DNA from: Isoetes taiwanensis
Taxonomy: Eukaryota > Streptophyta > Lycopodiopsida > Isoetales > Isoetaceae
Reading direction: 5' to 3'
Length of the DNA: 64,000 nt
Assembly: GCA_021234155.1 (NCBI GenBank)
Contig: JAJEKV010000042.1
Coordinates: 1,073,742-1,137,741 of the forward strand
Position numbers and translations under genes: made by a program. The notes beneath the pieces are model-generated. The model worked only from the letters and a program-made list of their open reading frames with translations. It was not told the origin of the DNA and did not search any database. Below are positions 45,458 to 56,360 of this stretch, piece by piece (the first letter of the stretch is position 1; each line of letters opens with the position of its first letter).

Positions 45458-46283
45458 ATGGGGAGAATCAAGAAACTGTCGCATGACAATGCCTTTTACT
45501 GGTTTATAAAGGTAAGGGAAAAATTGTCAGCAAAAGGATTGTGGTACATTGCCCAAAAGGCTCAAGCTCCTACTGCAGCTGAGGTTGTGAAGGGAGTTGT
45601 GAGCAAAGGGGAAGCAGCAGAAAGCTCAAACGAATCTAAGAGGCAGGCACTGCTTAAATAGCTTCAGAAGGATTGGGAGGAGAGAACAAAGTGATGAGAT
45701 ATCTTGACGATACCTTGATAGCTCAGGTTGAAGCTGCCGAAAGTGCGAAGGAGGCTTGGGAGCAACTTGTCAAGATGTACAAGAAGAAGCACTTCTCACA
45801 ACAAGCTAATCCATTTTCACAAGCAAGCTGAAGGATTGCATGACAACAGGGGAATTTATTTCCAAGGTAATGAATGTCTCTGTGCAGCTGAAAGGCATGG
45901 AAAAGGGCCTCAATGATGCCCTCATATTTGGAGCTTTGTTGCTAGGACTCCCTTCTTTCTATAATAATGTCAAAAATGTCATCGGGTCTGCTGAACATGT
46001 GCAGTTGGAATGGGCATGCCAACAGATCCTCATAAACCAAGCAGGAGGAGGAAAGAAGCCGGGGAGTAAGAAATATCAAGCCTTCCTTGGAAGGAATGAT
46101 GGAGCTGAAACACGAAAGTGTTATAACTGCAACAAGCTAGGCCATATAGCCCGGGACTGCCATGAATCTGATCGAAGGAAAAAGAGGAAGCAGAAGGAAT
46201 CTGAGGCAATTGATTCTAAAAAACACAAGAAAAGGCAAGCACATGGACATAAGGCCTCAAAAGCACCGCCCTCTGAAGCCTGA
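45458..46283 (+). pseudogene. Copia gag with zinc knuckle
   Basis: It starts ATGGGGAGAATCAAG soon after the primer site. Gag text reads in three frames: MGRIKKLSHDNAFYWFIKVR, a stop after QALLK, AESAKEAWEQLVKMYKKKHF, LKDCMTTGEFISKVMNVSVQ, GALLLGLPSFYNN. A CCHC knuckle CYNCNKLGHIARDC lies at about 46118-46159, followed by a basic tail. At least one stop and two frame changes break it. Confidence 0.8.
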
Positions 46284-46316
46284 GATTCAAAACAGAATTC
46301 CAGCAGCAGTGATTCA

Positions 46317-47627
46317 ATGGTTTCTGTGACCAGGGCATTTGTGGCACACACTAAATCAGACAGATCAATGTACTTTCTGAAAAACGGTGTGAAGAAGAAC
46401 CTTGAGGTATTTCATGTGCTTGTGGTTGTCCTTGTCAGTGTAATGTCCAGAATTATTCTCATGGTAAGAAAATTCATGGATCCTTTAGAGGATAGACATC
46501 CTTGGGACAAGTTGCATCATAGCCTTGTTGTAGAATTGTCTCATGGTATCTGGTACTTGGATTCAGGGACAAGTGACCATATGACTGGTAAGAAAGAATG
46601 CTTTGAAGACTTTGTTGATTACACAGGCCATAGGACTGTCAAGATTGGAAAAGGAAAGCTTCGAATTAAAGGAGTAGGAACAGCCATTCTTGATCTGCCT
46701 ACAGGGAAAGTTAAGCTTTCAAACACACAATATTTGGGTTTGAGGCCAATCTATTGTCTATCTCAAAAATGGATGATGCCCAATTTTTTGTCACCGTCGG
46801 AGGGGGCAAATGCATCATTAGAAACAGGGCTCATGTAGTGCTTGAAAAGGGAGACCGAGAAAATAACATTTATAAACTGAGCTGATGCAAGAACGAACAC
46901 ATTGCACTCAATGCAGTAATATCTGTGGACTTGAATCAAATGTGGCATGAAAGGTTAGGCCATGTTAACTTTCATTTGCTTCAGAAAATGAAAAAAGAGA
47001 GCTATGTGAAAAATATGCCCAAGGTTTACACTCCGAAAGGAATCTGTGAAGGTTGTGCATTGGGAAAGTTGAGTAGAAAACCATACAAGAAAGTCAAAGG
47101 GCACAGGGCATCACGACCCCTTGACTTGGTGCACATGGACATGTGGGGACCATCTCGTGTCAGGTCAGTAGGAGGATCCAGGTATTTCTTGTTGATCATT
47201 GATGATTTCACAAGGAAAAATTGGGCATACTTTATGGTTCTTAAATCTGATGCATTTAGATTTTTCAAACAATGGAAAGCATTGGCAGAAAACTTTGTTG
47301 ATAAAAAAGATAAAGACAGTCAGGACTGACGAAGGGGAAGAGTTTGTGAGCGAAGAATTTGATGCCTACCTTGCAGATTGTGGTATTCGTCATGAAACCT
47401 CCATTGCATACGAGCATCAGCAAAACGGAGTGGTCGAACGGAAGAATAGGACCGTTTTTGAATGTGCAAGATCTATGATATTGTCCAAAGGAATAAATCA
47501 TAGATTTTGGGCTGAGGCTGTTAATACTGTTGTTTATTTGCTTAACAGGCTGCCCACTAAAGATGTTCCAGATCAAGTCCCTGCGGAGGCATGGACAGGG
47601 CAGAAGCCTACTGTTGAAGGTTTATAA
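46317..47627 (+). pseudogene. Copia protease and integrase
   Basis: The protease motif is WYLDSGTSDHMTG at about 46550 (D-S-G-T in place of the common D-S-G-A/C). The integrase has the HHCC part HERLGHVNFHLLQKM..CEGCALGK (46947-47070), the first catalytic Asp in LVHMDMWGP, the second in KTVRTDEGEEFVS, and Glu in QQNGVVERKNRT. A frameshift separates 47329 from 47340 and a stop follows GQKPTVEGL at 47627. Confidence 0.8.
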
Positions 47628-47629
47628 AT

Positions 47630-49556
47630 TTTTGGGTGCATGGCTTATGTCCATCTCTTCAAAGACGAGCGCAAATCTAGTAAGTTCTCAAACCGCTTGT
47701 ATGTTTGTGGGATATGGGGATACGGTGAAAGGGTACAAGCTGTATGTCCCATCTACTAACAGAATGATTGTAAGAAGAAGTGTCATTTTTCATGAACATG
47801 ATTTCAATATTGGTAGTGGCCTCATAGCAAGTAACACTAATGACCCCTTGCAAACAGTCCATGAGGACAGTGTGGATAGTGAGACAGATTTAAACAATGA
47901 TGACAATGATTCCCATGATGAGTATCTTTACCCGATATGACAGACCTTCCCTCTGAACCAGAGTCAGAAGATGATAATGGAACTGCTAGTCCTAACCCCA
48001 CTGTTCCAATCCGACAGTCCACCAGACAGTCCAAAAGGACAGCCAGAATGATTGAATATCTGGAAACCCAGAAACTTCAGAGTGCAACCTACATTGCTTT
48101 ACATAGCCAAGCATCATTGGATGAGCCAAGACATTATCAAGAAGCCATCACTCGTCCTGGGAAACTCAACTGGCAGAAGGCAATGGATGAAGAATACAAT
48201 TCACTCATGGAAAATTAGACCTGGGAATTATGCTCTCTTCCCCACAGAAGGAAAGCCATCACTTGCAAATGGATATACAAGTTGAAATATGATGAAAACA
48301 ATAATATTTCTAGGTTCAAAGCACGTTTGGTAGCTCGAGGTTGTTCCCAACATGCTGATGTTGACTTTCATGAGACATATGCTCCTGTAGCACGTTTGTC
48401 TTCAGTTAGAACAGTTCTTGCCCTTGCCACGGCAATTGACATGGACATCCAACAGATGGATGTCAAATCTGCCTTTCTCCATGGCTGATTAGATGATGAG
48501 GTTTATCTGAAACAACCTCCCTGCTATTGTGCTTACGGAGCTGAGCACCAAGTCTGCAAATTAAAAAAGGCTATATATGGCTTAAAACAATCTCCAAGAT
48601 TGTGGAATAAAACAATTCACTCAATTTTCTCTGCACAAGGATTTGTGAGAAGCGAAGGGGACTGGAATGTGTACATTAAGCAAGCAGGCAGCAAGCGTAT
48701 CATCATTGTACTTTATGTTGATAATCTAATTCTTGCATCTAATCATTCTTCTATGATGCAGACCACCAAGCACAGTCTTGAACAGCGGTTTCGTATGACA
48801 GATCTCGGGCCCTTAAAATATTCCGTAGGCATACAGGTTGTCAGAAATCGCAAGGAGAACACACTTGTTCTGCATCAATCCAAAGCCATTGAGTCTCTTC
48901 TTGCACGGACAGACATGTTTGCATGTCGTGAGGTGAGCACCCCTGCTGTTGCACACACCTCTTTCCCTGTGATTAATCAGGAGCATCTTGGAGTCTCTTA
49001 TAGGAGCATAGTTGGCTCGCTCTTGCATCTGATGGTCTGCAGTAGGCCAGATCTAGCAGAAAGTGTCATTACTGCTAGTCAACATATGGAGAATCCCCAG
49101 CCCATCCATTGGCAGTCTGTCAAAAGGATTTTGAGGTACTTAAAGCATACCTCCTCTTTAGGACTCACCGGTTTCCTTTATATGCTGCAAAGGGGAGTGG
49201 TCAGTTGGTCCAGACGGAAACAAAAAGCCATAGCTGTCAGCACGTGCGAATCCAAATACATGGCCATATGTGCAGCAACAAAGGAAGCAATTTGGCTCCG
49301 AAGATTGATATAGGACCTTTGTGCAGAACAGAAACATCCCGCCGTGATATTTAATGACAACAAAAATGTTGTTCGCTTGGTCAAAAATCCCAAACATTTC
49401 ATCAAAACTAAGCAAATAGAGACGCAGTACTATTTTTTCAGGGAAAAGGTAGAAGAAGGAAAGGTAAACATCAAATACTTGAGCACCCATCTCATGACTG
49501 CTGATGCATTGACCAAACCCTTAGCAAGGAAACGGTTCAATGAAGGCCTTATATAG
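47630..49556 (+). pseudogene. Copia reverse transcriptase and RNase H
   Basis: The end of integrase and a linker (47640-48230) lead to ARLVARGCSQHADVDFHETY, DIQQMDVKSAFLHG, KKAIYGLKQSPRLWN and LYVDNLILASN. The catalytic YVDD has become YVDN (AAT at 48723-48725). RNase H follows: SWSRRKQKAIAVSTCESKYM, KQIETQYYFFREKV and TADALTKPL, ending at 49556. Stops occur at about 48216 and 48487 and near 49313. Confidence 0.85.
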
Positions 49557-49761
49557 TGAAATGGGCATGGAAGCAAGCGGATGAATGGTTGCAGCTAAAG
49601 GGGAGCTTCTGTGCTCTACGATTTAGTGGACCGGGAGTTCCTCTTGAAGAAGAGTTATTCTGTTTGCATGTTTGAATGGTGTGTTTACAGCTTGTCGTAT
49701 TTCATGTTTGTAGTCTGTTTGGTTTATTTTGGTTCTGTTGTCAGTGACAAACATGCACTTG

Positions 49762-49772
49762 AAGGGGAGTAT
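49762..49772 (+). other. Copia polypurine tract
   Basis: gaaggggagta lies immediately before the 3' LTR and is the expected plus-strand primer. Confidence 0.7.
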
Positions 49773-49782
49773 TGGAATTATA

Positions 49783-49997
49783 TTTTGCTGTACGTGACAA
49801 GTGGCATATTGTCACCGTATTTTGTTAAAATTAGATTGTTAGGGTTGTTCCAGATATTTTGGGAGCTCGGTGCAACGGTTCCTGAGTTCCAGGAGCTTAT
49901 GGTGGTTTCTCTAATTAGCACCGAGCTAGCTGTGTATAAGAAAGGGAGATCAATAGAAAACCACTGCTTTTTCAGTCGCAATGATTTCTGTTTTCCT
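49783..49997 (+). repeat. Copia 3' LTR
   Basis: Matches the 5' LTR through ctgttttccttta. Confidence 0.85.
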
Positions 49998-49999
49998 TT

Positions 50000-50578
50000 A
50001 ATTTCAGCATTGCATTGCAACATATACCTAAGTCCAAGCAAATCGAATTGTTTTCTTTAAAACGTGGTTTCAAGGTCTATGCCATGGCAGAATAGCAAAG
50101 GGATGTGCTATTATCGAATTAACGTGAAAATTCAATGGACTAATTTACAGATTCCACAGCTAGAAGACCTTTTTGTTTTACAAGTTCGGCAAGCTAGTGT
50201 TTCAAAAAGAAGAGTCTGCATCGATGCCAAATAATTAATGACATGCAGCTGGTTTAGCAAATCCGGCAGCAAGCAAAGTGTTCTGATTGGATTTCGGCAA
50301 AAGTATTATCTTAGAAGAAGCTAAACTCTTATGAGATTCTTTTCTGAAATTGTATTCATTATTCCCATGTAATTTGAGTAGTAAAAGACACTCATGCAAT
50401 TTGAGGAGCTGGCCGAGTTTCATATCTTCTTCTAGATTGCACCATGTACTACTCAATCAAACGTTTTGTTGCCTCGAGTGTGGCATTAAAGCCGATGGCA
50501 TCTGCCACGAAGTAGCAATAGTTGAGCTTTCATGGAAGACAGTTGAAAGGCCAAAAATAAAAGGATTGCTAGTTATTA
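50000..50578. other. Flank of copia insertion
   Basis: An open plus-strand stretch at about 50080-50230 (WQNSKGMCYYRINVKIQWTN and QVRQASVSKRRVCIDAK) might be the displaced end of the DUF7869-like gene, but no motif proves it. Nothing else is recognised. Confidence 0.2.
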
Positions 50579-50580
50579 TA

Positions 50581-51025
50581 AGGGAAAATTACCAAAATAC
50601 CATTAAAGTTTGCCAAAATTACCAAAATGCCACTAAACCCAGTGGTATTTTGGGAAAATTGGCAATAATATTTTTTTAATGATCTGAATGCAAATGTGCC
50701 CTTCAGATAAATTGTAGATTAAGCTGAGACCTTTTCAACAAGCATAAGATCGTCTTGGTTGGAGATGAAAATTTCAAGTTATAAGCTTTTGAGTTCTTCA
50801 GAATTTGAGAAATGAAAAATCTCATAACTTGAGATTGTGGTCTTAGAATTGAATGATCTTATGCTTGTTGGAAAGATCTCAGCTTAATCTATAATTCATC
50901 TGAAGGGCACTTTTGCATTCAGATCATTGAAAAAACGTTATTGCCAATTTTCCCAAAATATCACTGGGCTTAGTGGCATTTTGATAATTTTGACAAACTT
51001 TAATGGTATTTTGGTAATTTTCCCT
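50581..51025. mobile_element. Palindromic MITE, 445 bp
   Basis: The left end agggaaaattaccaaaatac is the near-exact inverse of the right end gtattttggtaattttccct, and the match continues inward for about 200 bp per arm: cataagatc against gatcttatg, ttaagctgaga against tctcagcttaa, cccttcag against ctgaaggg. The single-stranded form would be one long hairpin. TA flanks both ends, the target duplication of Tc1/mariner-type elements (TTA, PIF/Harbinger type, cannot be excluded). It carries no gene and would need a transposase in trans. Confidence 0.9.
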
Positions 51026-51267
51026 TATTAAAATTAAATCCATTCCAAGCTCATACCAGTGCAATGGAGTTCTTTGCATGTTCTTGAATGTATGGAAGAC
51101 CGCCAGAATGATGGCTTGAGGACTTTTATGCCTATGGAAAATTCTCAAGAGATAAATCAAATTATGTTTATCTCGTAAGCCTTTGTCTACTGGACCACGA
51201 AATTGAATTGAAATCGCATAAGACTCTCGCCGTAATAGAACCATAATTTGATGTATAAAGTAAAGGG

Positions 51268-51500
51268 TTGATCCTTTAATGATGTAATTAGAAAAAAATT
51301 GGCTATGGGATGACAGTGTGTGGAGTGCTAGAATTGCATCAAGAGCTAGACAGAACAGCTGATATGGAGTCTAACCGAAGGATTGATCCTTTAATGATGT
51401 AATTAGACAAGATTTGGCTATGAAGTGCTAGAATTGCATCCAGATCTAGACATAACAGCTGACATGGAGAAACAGGATCCTTTAATGCTTTCCTAGACAA
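51268..51500 (+). repeat. 115-bp tandem duplication with third partial unit
   Basis: ttgatcctttaatgatgtaa starts at 51268 and 51383; both continue through ggctatg, agtgctagaattgcatc and gctgatatgga. A shortened third unit (gatcctttaatg..ctagac) starts near 51476. Confidence 0.85.
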
Positions 51501-51757
51501 TATCATTGTTTTATTGACATTTATATCATATAATCATAATTTTGAGGCTGCTCTTGTCCACAAAAAAAAAAAAGTAATATCTTTGGCAAATATATATCAT
51601 TTTCATTTCAAATGCCCCAGGATTATAATTTGATGAATTTTAAAAACTTGCTCTTTTTTTTATATATTTCAAGTTCCATATAAAAGGATAAGAGAGGTGC
51701 AATATTTATGTAATTTTCCAAGCACAAATAATGGTAAAAAACAATAAAGCACTCTAG

Positions 51758-51811
51758 AGAATAGAATAGAATAGAATAGAATAGAATAGAATAGAATAGA
51801 ATAGAATAGAA
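51758..51811 (+). repeat. (AATAG)n microsatellite
   Basis: About ten uninterrupted pentamers, identical in motif and phase to 42149-42204. Confidence 0.95.
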
Positions 51812-51823
51812 CAACTGCATGTT

Positions 51824-52395
51824 GGCGTGATTTTTGAATTGACATAATCTTAATTTATTTGAATGATGGTTAAATCTCAAATGTTCTACCTTTGTCTGCT
51901 ATGTAATTATTGCTCACAAACCCAAACGAAAAGTGTGAAAACTAGCCAAAGCACGTGTGATTAAGGTTGTTAAATTACCAACCTACATTACAAAATCTAC
52001 TAGTTGAGTTTATCGTGTGCTCTAGAAAGTTGAGGTATATAAGATAAGGAATTTATGATCTACCAACCACAATAAGTAAGCACTTAAATTAGGGATGTGG
52101 GATTTAAGCATAGATGAATTCAACATATAGCAGTAGGCGTGATTTTTGAATTGACATAATATCAATTTATTTGAATGATGGTTAAATCTCAAATGGTTGT
52201 TAAATTACCAACCTACATTACAAAATCTACTAGTTGAGTTTATCGTGCTAGAAAGTTGAGGTAAATAAGATAAGGAATTTATGATCTACCAACCACAATA
52301 AGTAAGCACTTAAATTAGGGATGTGGGATTTAAGCATAGATGAATTCAACATATAGCACTTAATTAGGGATGTGAGATGTAAGCATAGATGATTT
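51824..52395 (+). repeat. Large tandem duplication, about 310 bp
   Basis: ggcgtgatttttgaattgac begins at 51824 and 52137; both units run through taccaacctacattacaaaa, tctactagttgagtttatcg and aagcatagatgaattcaac. The second unit lacks about 90 bp and is followed by a third fragment (cacttaattagggatgtgag). High identity suggests relatively recent duplication. Confidence 0.9.
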
Positions 52396-53937
52396 TCAAC
52401 ATGTTTTTTGGGTCGTTGTTAGTGCATTTGATGTGGCAGGGAGATGGAGGAAGCTTTGACCTTTTAAAGATTGAGCAGGAAATGGAATAGTTTCAGGGGC
52501 AACATCTTATGATATCTTGCTTATTGTTTATAGATCTAAGGAACATGAGACCATGCCCAGCAAACTTGAAGCTTTACAACATCATGATTGGCCAATTTAC
52601 CTGTTATTCTATAATGCAATGCAAAGGTTGATGTTTACATGAGCTTGCCTTCTTGAACTTTTACGTGCCATGCAAGAGCTAAGTTAGTTGATGTACATGC
52701 CCTGATGACAATGGAGGACCATGGATGTGTTGTTGCCATTCTTGGGGCATGCGGACTATTGGATGGGCTGAGATGCAAAAATTGCATTAGCAGTTTTAAA
52801 AAGTGCATTCACATATAGATGTCATATGTTTGGAATGATAATACAAGTAAAGTCGTCCCAACTACCTCAATGTATTTTCTAGCTTTACATCCCTAAAAGA
52901 AACTAGAAGGCATGATGCTTGGTGGTGAATATGGTTTGATGATGGTAACTTTTTCATTGCACACATATGATAGCGTAAATCATGCATGAACGGTTCTTGA
53001 GAATATGAATAATTAGAATCTGATTTCATGGTCTATATGATTGGATTTTGACAAAGAAGTTACTAAACTATATAAATCTAACAAACAATGCAAAAGCCAA
53101 AAACACAATAACTTAGCTTTTTATTCATCCAATAATAATTTGTCATCCTAAACGCAACTACGTAACCAATCCAATCCAACCCATTTGCCAAGCCTGCCTT
53201 AGTTGTCTATTGCTTTGGTAATCAGTAGATGTGGTAATCGTTAGCTATTGTATAAATTTCTAGCCTTTAGCCATTATTTGATCTTAGAAAATAATTATTT
53301 TAGGAAAATAATATAATGATGTGCACTAGTAGCCAAATACACCATCTACACGAGGCTAATCTTCATGGTCTACAGATATTTGCTTTAATTATGATTTCCT
53401 ATTGAACATTTTGGCAATGACAAATGCACATTTCATTTGTATAATAATCAAGGATGCACTATGGTGTATTTAACATTTGGTTTTAGGCTTTCCCATGTAT
53501 TTTTATACTGTTGGTAAACTACTTAGGGTTTCTAATGTAGCGGTCAACCTGGCTGGGATCTAGCCAATGTCACTAGCATAATGAGTTTGTTTGAAATGGA
53601 TGTAGAGCCTTCAATGAGGTGTTCAACATGCCTGGAAATGCTTCAACTAAATGATTTGGTCTGATGAGAAATCAATTTGGTTTTAATAAACGAATCGTCA
53701 CTCCCTTCTAAAATGTAAAAGACCTCACGCTCTTGGTCGAAGCATGTCCAAGTTCACAAAAAGGATCTAAGAAACAACCATACCGACACATGCCCAAAGG
53801 TGCCTTTATGCTTGAAGAAGACAACTTCAAAGGCAATAATGGATTCCATGCCTTCATTATTGTCGTGCTAGTTTATTAGAAAAGAAAATAGCATCATTGA
53901 GGACCTTTAATTCGAATATGAATTCATGTAGTAGAAC
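52396..53937. other. Intergenic, no supported gene
   Basis: No recognisable domain; frames are short and interrupted on both strands. Confidence 0.35.
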
Positions 53938-53938
53938 C

Positions 53939-55600
53939 TTTTTTTTTTTTTTTTTGGGGGGACATAGAACTTATATTACATACTCAAAGTTACAAAGCAA
54001 GACTCAAATGAGATGGAGATAAGACCCCCACAATCTCATCCTTATTATTATCAGATAATGTGGACACCAAATACTGATCATACAATCAATCATTTATCTC
54101 CCGAAAAACTTGGTGTGGAGTAGGGATAGCATTCTTAAATACTAGACATCGGCTTTACCAAATGACCCAGCAGGACAGGGCTCATATGATATGGAATACT
54201 AGTTTCTGAAGTCTCGGCCAACATCCAAGCAGTGAACCAAGGAGAATCTGTTGATTGTTGAGATGTGGCTAAAAACGAGCTTGAACATGCCCATGTGGTA
54301 TGCACGTTAACAGTGCTCAATAGTCTTGGGCGACACCTTGAATACAGGGCAGAGTGGACTCACTCGTTGCTTAACTGGGTGGAGTTTCACACTTACTCGG
54401 ATTGCCCAATGGGCTTAAATGAGTGGACCTTCACATTTACTTAGATTGACCGATGAACAATCTGCCAAAGAAGCACCGAGTGTTTAGGAATGATATTCTT
54501 ATCCCAGATACAGTTTCACATGCGATGGAGATGCTCTTCTTGCATCGTTAATACCCAATGTGAAGATGGGGGCAAGGGGGGAGCAGAAGTATGTTGACCC
54601 AAATCCTTACCCATTGAAATGTCTCCATTCGCTTTCCAAATCCACTCCTCATGATTAGGTAAGAGAGTTTTCGCATACATGAAAGTCCTGTGTAGCCAGA
54701 TGATATTTTTCACGAAATGCTGGCCAAGTGAGGAGCCGTTCATTATAGTACGCCGCCTCAAGAATGGAAATACCATCATTCTGCCACCTCCGTTGTGTTC
54801 TAGGATGCAGAGAGGCTACAAGCAGGAGATGATCAAGAGGAAGCCACAAACAAATGGGGAAGAGATTTGCATGCAATGAAGCGGTCAATGGCCACCAAAG
54901 GCTTCACAGTATGTCAGGCCTTTAACATGTCTTTGAGAAAGGGAGAGGCATGCGAGAAGGGCTTAAGGGAATAGAAGAGAGCCATAGTAATTGAGGTTTA
55001 ACTGCAGGCTTGCCCAAAGCAACACAATGCTCCAATGACTGAACAAGCAGACACATGCCAAATGATTGTACATACCCAATAGAATCTGCCAAAGAAACTT
55101 GGAAAGGAGAACTTTACCATGAAGTCTAAGATCAGACATACCTAGGCCATCGTCCTTTTTGGGACGTATGCATTTGTTTCGTGCACTTTTTACAGTTGGA
55201 CCTCTCTCATTACCAACCTATACAAAGTTTCTAACCAGCACAATGATCCCTTTAAATTTCTGAGGAGCTAGTAATGCCAAAACCACATATACATGCATAT
55301 GGTAAGGGCAAATTTAGCTACCTGCACTCTTTGAGCCATGGATCAGGAAGCACCTCTCCACCATAACGAATGCCTTTGAAGGCCCAAAATGACCTGGTCC
55401 CATGCTTGCGTTAACGAAATCTCCATTCCAAAAGGAACTCCAAGAATCTCCATTCCAAAAGGAACTCCAAGCAACTTGATGATAGTGCCTGGAGGAACAA
55501 GATTCCAAGGATATTGCACCAAATATGTGGGCGGCGTACCATCTTTTGTTATGTCATGCTTGATCTATGCCCAATAGATGACCATGTGGACACTGGTACA
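53939..55600 (-). mobile_element. 5'-truncated L1-type LINE with poly(A) tail
   Basis: On the minus strand, the end of the reverse transcriptase is readable at 55300-55560 (PWNLVPPGTIIKLLGVPFGM, AWDQVILGLQRHSLWWRG). A connecting region with LTWPAFREKYHLATQDFHV follows near 54700. A zf-RVT-like region comes next (WAIRVSVKLHP, VSPLCPVFKVSPKTIEHC) near 54330-54450. The 3' end is a 17-nt T run on the plus strand (53939-53955), the poly(A) tail. Frames are broken throughout. This is the common plant L1 organisation, unlike the LINEs at 18.6 and 42 kb. Confidence 0.7.
55419..55471 (-). repeat. 27-bp in-frame duplication in LINE reverse transcriptase
   Basis: atctccattccaaaaggaac is the start of two adjacent 27-bp units at 55419 and 55446. 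In the LINE frame the result is the peptide LGVPFGMEI twice in a row. Confidence 0.9.
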
Positions 55601-56184
55601 AGGTAGTCTACCAATTGGAAGGGCCACACCCATGATGATACAAACGCTATTATTTTGGGACTACATACTCTTAAGAAGATTAGATGCATTCATTATTCCA
55701 AACTTCTTATGTATTTCAAGAGTGTATTTTCAAGGCTCTCTTGTGCCAAATTATGTCCCAATTTGAAAGGCATTTGTTTGTGGGGGTACATTTCTAATAA
55801 GATTGAATGCATAATTAGTCGCTGGGAGGTGAGTGGTTGCCAAAAAAGTGGTCAAGTCCCTTTCTCTTTTTCTTTGTCTTTGCTTCTTCCTTTCTTAGGA
55901 TTATTATATTTCCAGAGTTCCTTCCTGACATGGACATGCAAATCAATTGTTGCTCGAATCAAGTCTAATGCAAGTGCATCTCTAGCCAAATAGCTATTCA
56001 CAAGTTCTCAAATACTGTCTGGAAAGCTGTCTCATAGAGACTGCACCTAGTACGTAATCTGCAGCTGCACCAGGAAACTGCCTATGCTAAACTGATCCAG
56101 CCCGTGAAAGCTTGGCTCATCAAAAACCACAAGTAACCTTTGACGATCAGACCCTGACCGACCATATACTCTCCCCCATCTTCA

Positions 56185-56204
56185 TTTAGGCTCTGATACT
56201 ATGT
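56185..56204 (-). other. Isolated LTR/primer-site relic
   Basis: The minus strand reads acatagtatcagagcctaaa, resembling an LTR end plus a mutated tRNA-Met primer site. No LTR pair or coding part was found next to it. It lies about 160 bp downstream of the oxidoreductase stop codon. Confidence 0.3.
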
Positions 56205-56360
56205 TGTGCTCCATTGATTTTCATGAAGATAGGGAGGAAAGATACAAGATGAATAAACAGCTTCTAATCGTGCAACTTACATAAAATAAATTTTTTATTA
56301 TATACACATAACTTCCAAAATCGGGAGTGCAACCATAAGTGAATTGCATATAGAGACTCC

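Larger units (their letters stand above)
45176..50000 (+). mobile_element. Copia LTR retrotransposon, nearly complete but mutated
   Basis: About 215-bp LTRs at 45176-45398 and 49783-49997 differ at roughly a dozen positions by eye. A tRNA-Met primer site follows the first and a purine tract precedes the second. The interior holds gag, zinc knuckle, protease, integrase, reverse transcriptase and RNase H in copia order. Several frameshifts and stops are present. It lies in the same orientation as, and appears to interrupt, the DUF7869-like gene. No target duplication could be confirmed because the LTR edges are eroded. Confidence 0.9.

Noticed and set aside
52440-53060. Possible pentatricopeptide-repeat gene remnant
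   Set aside because: A few phrases (NLISW, a Cys/Gly-rich stretch) were suggestive but no repeat register could be established.
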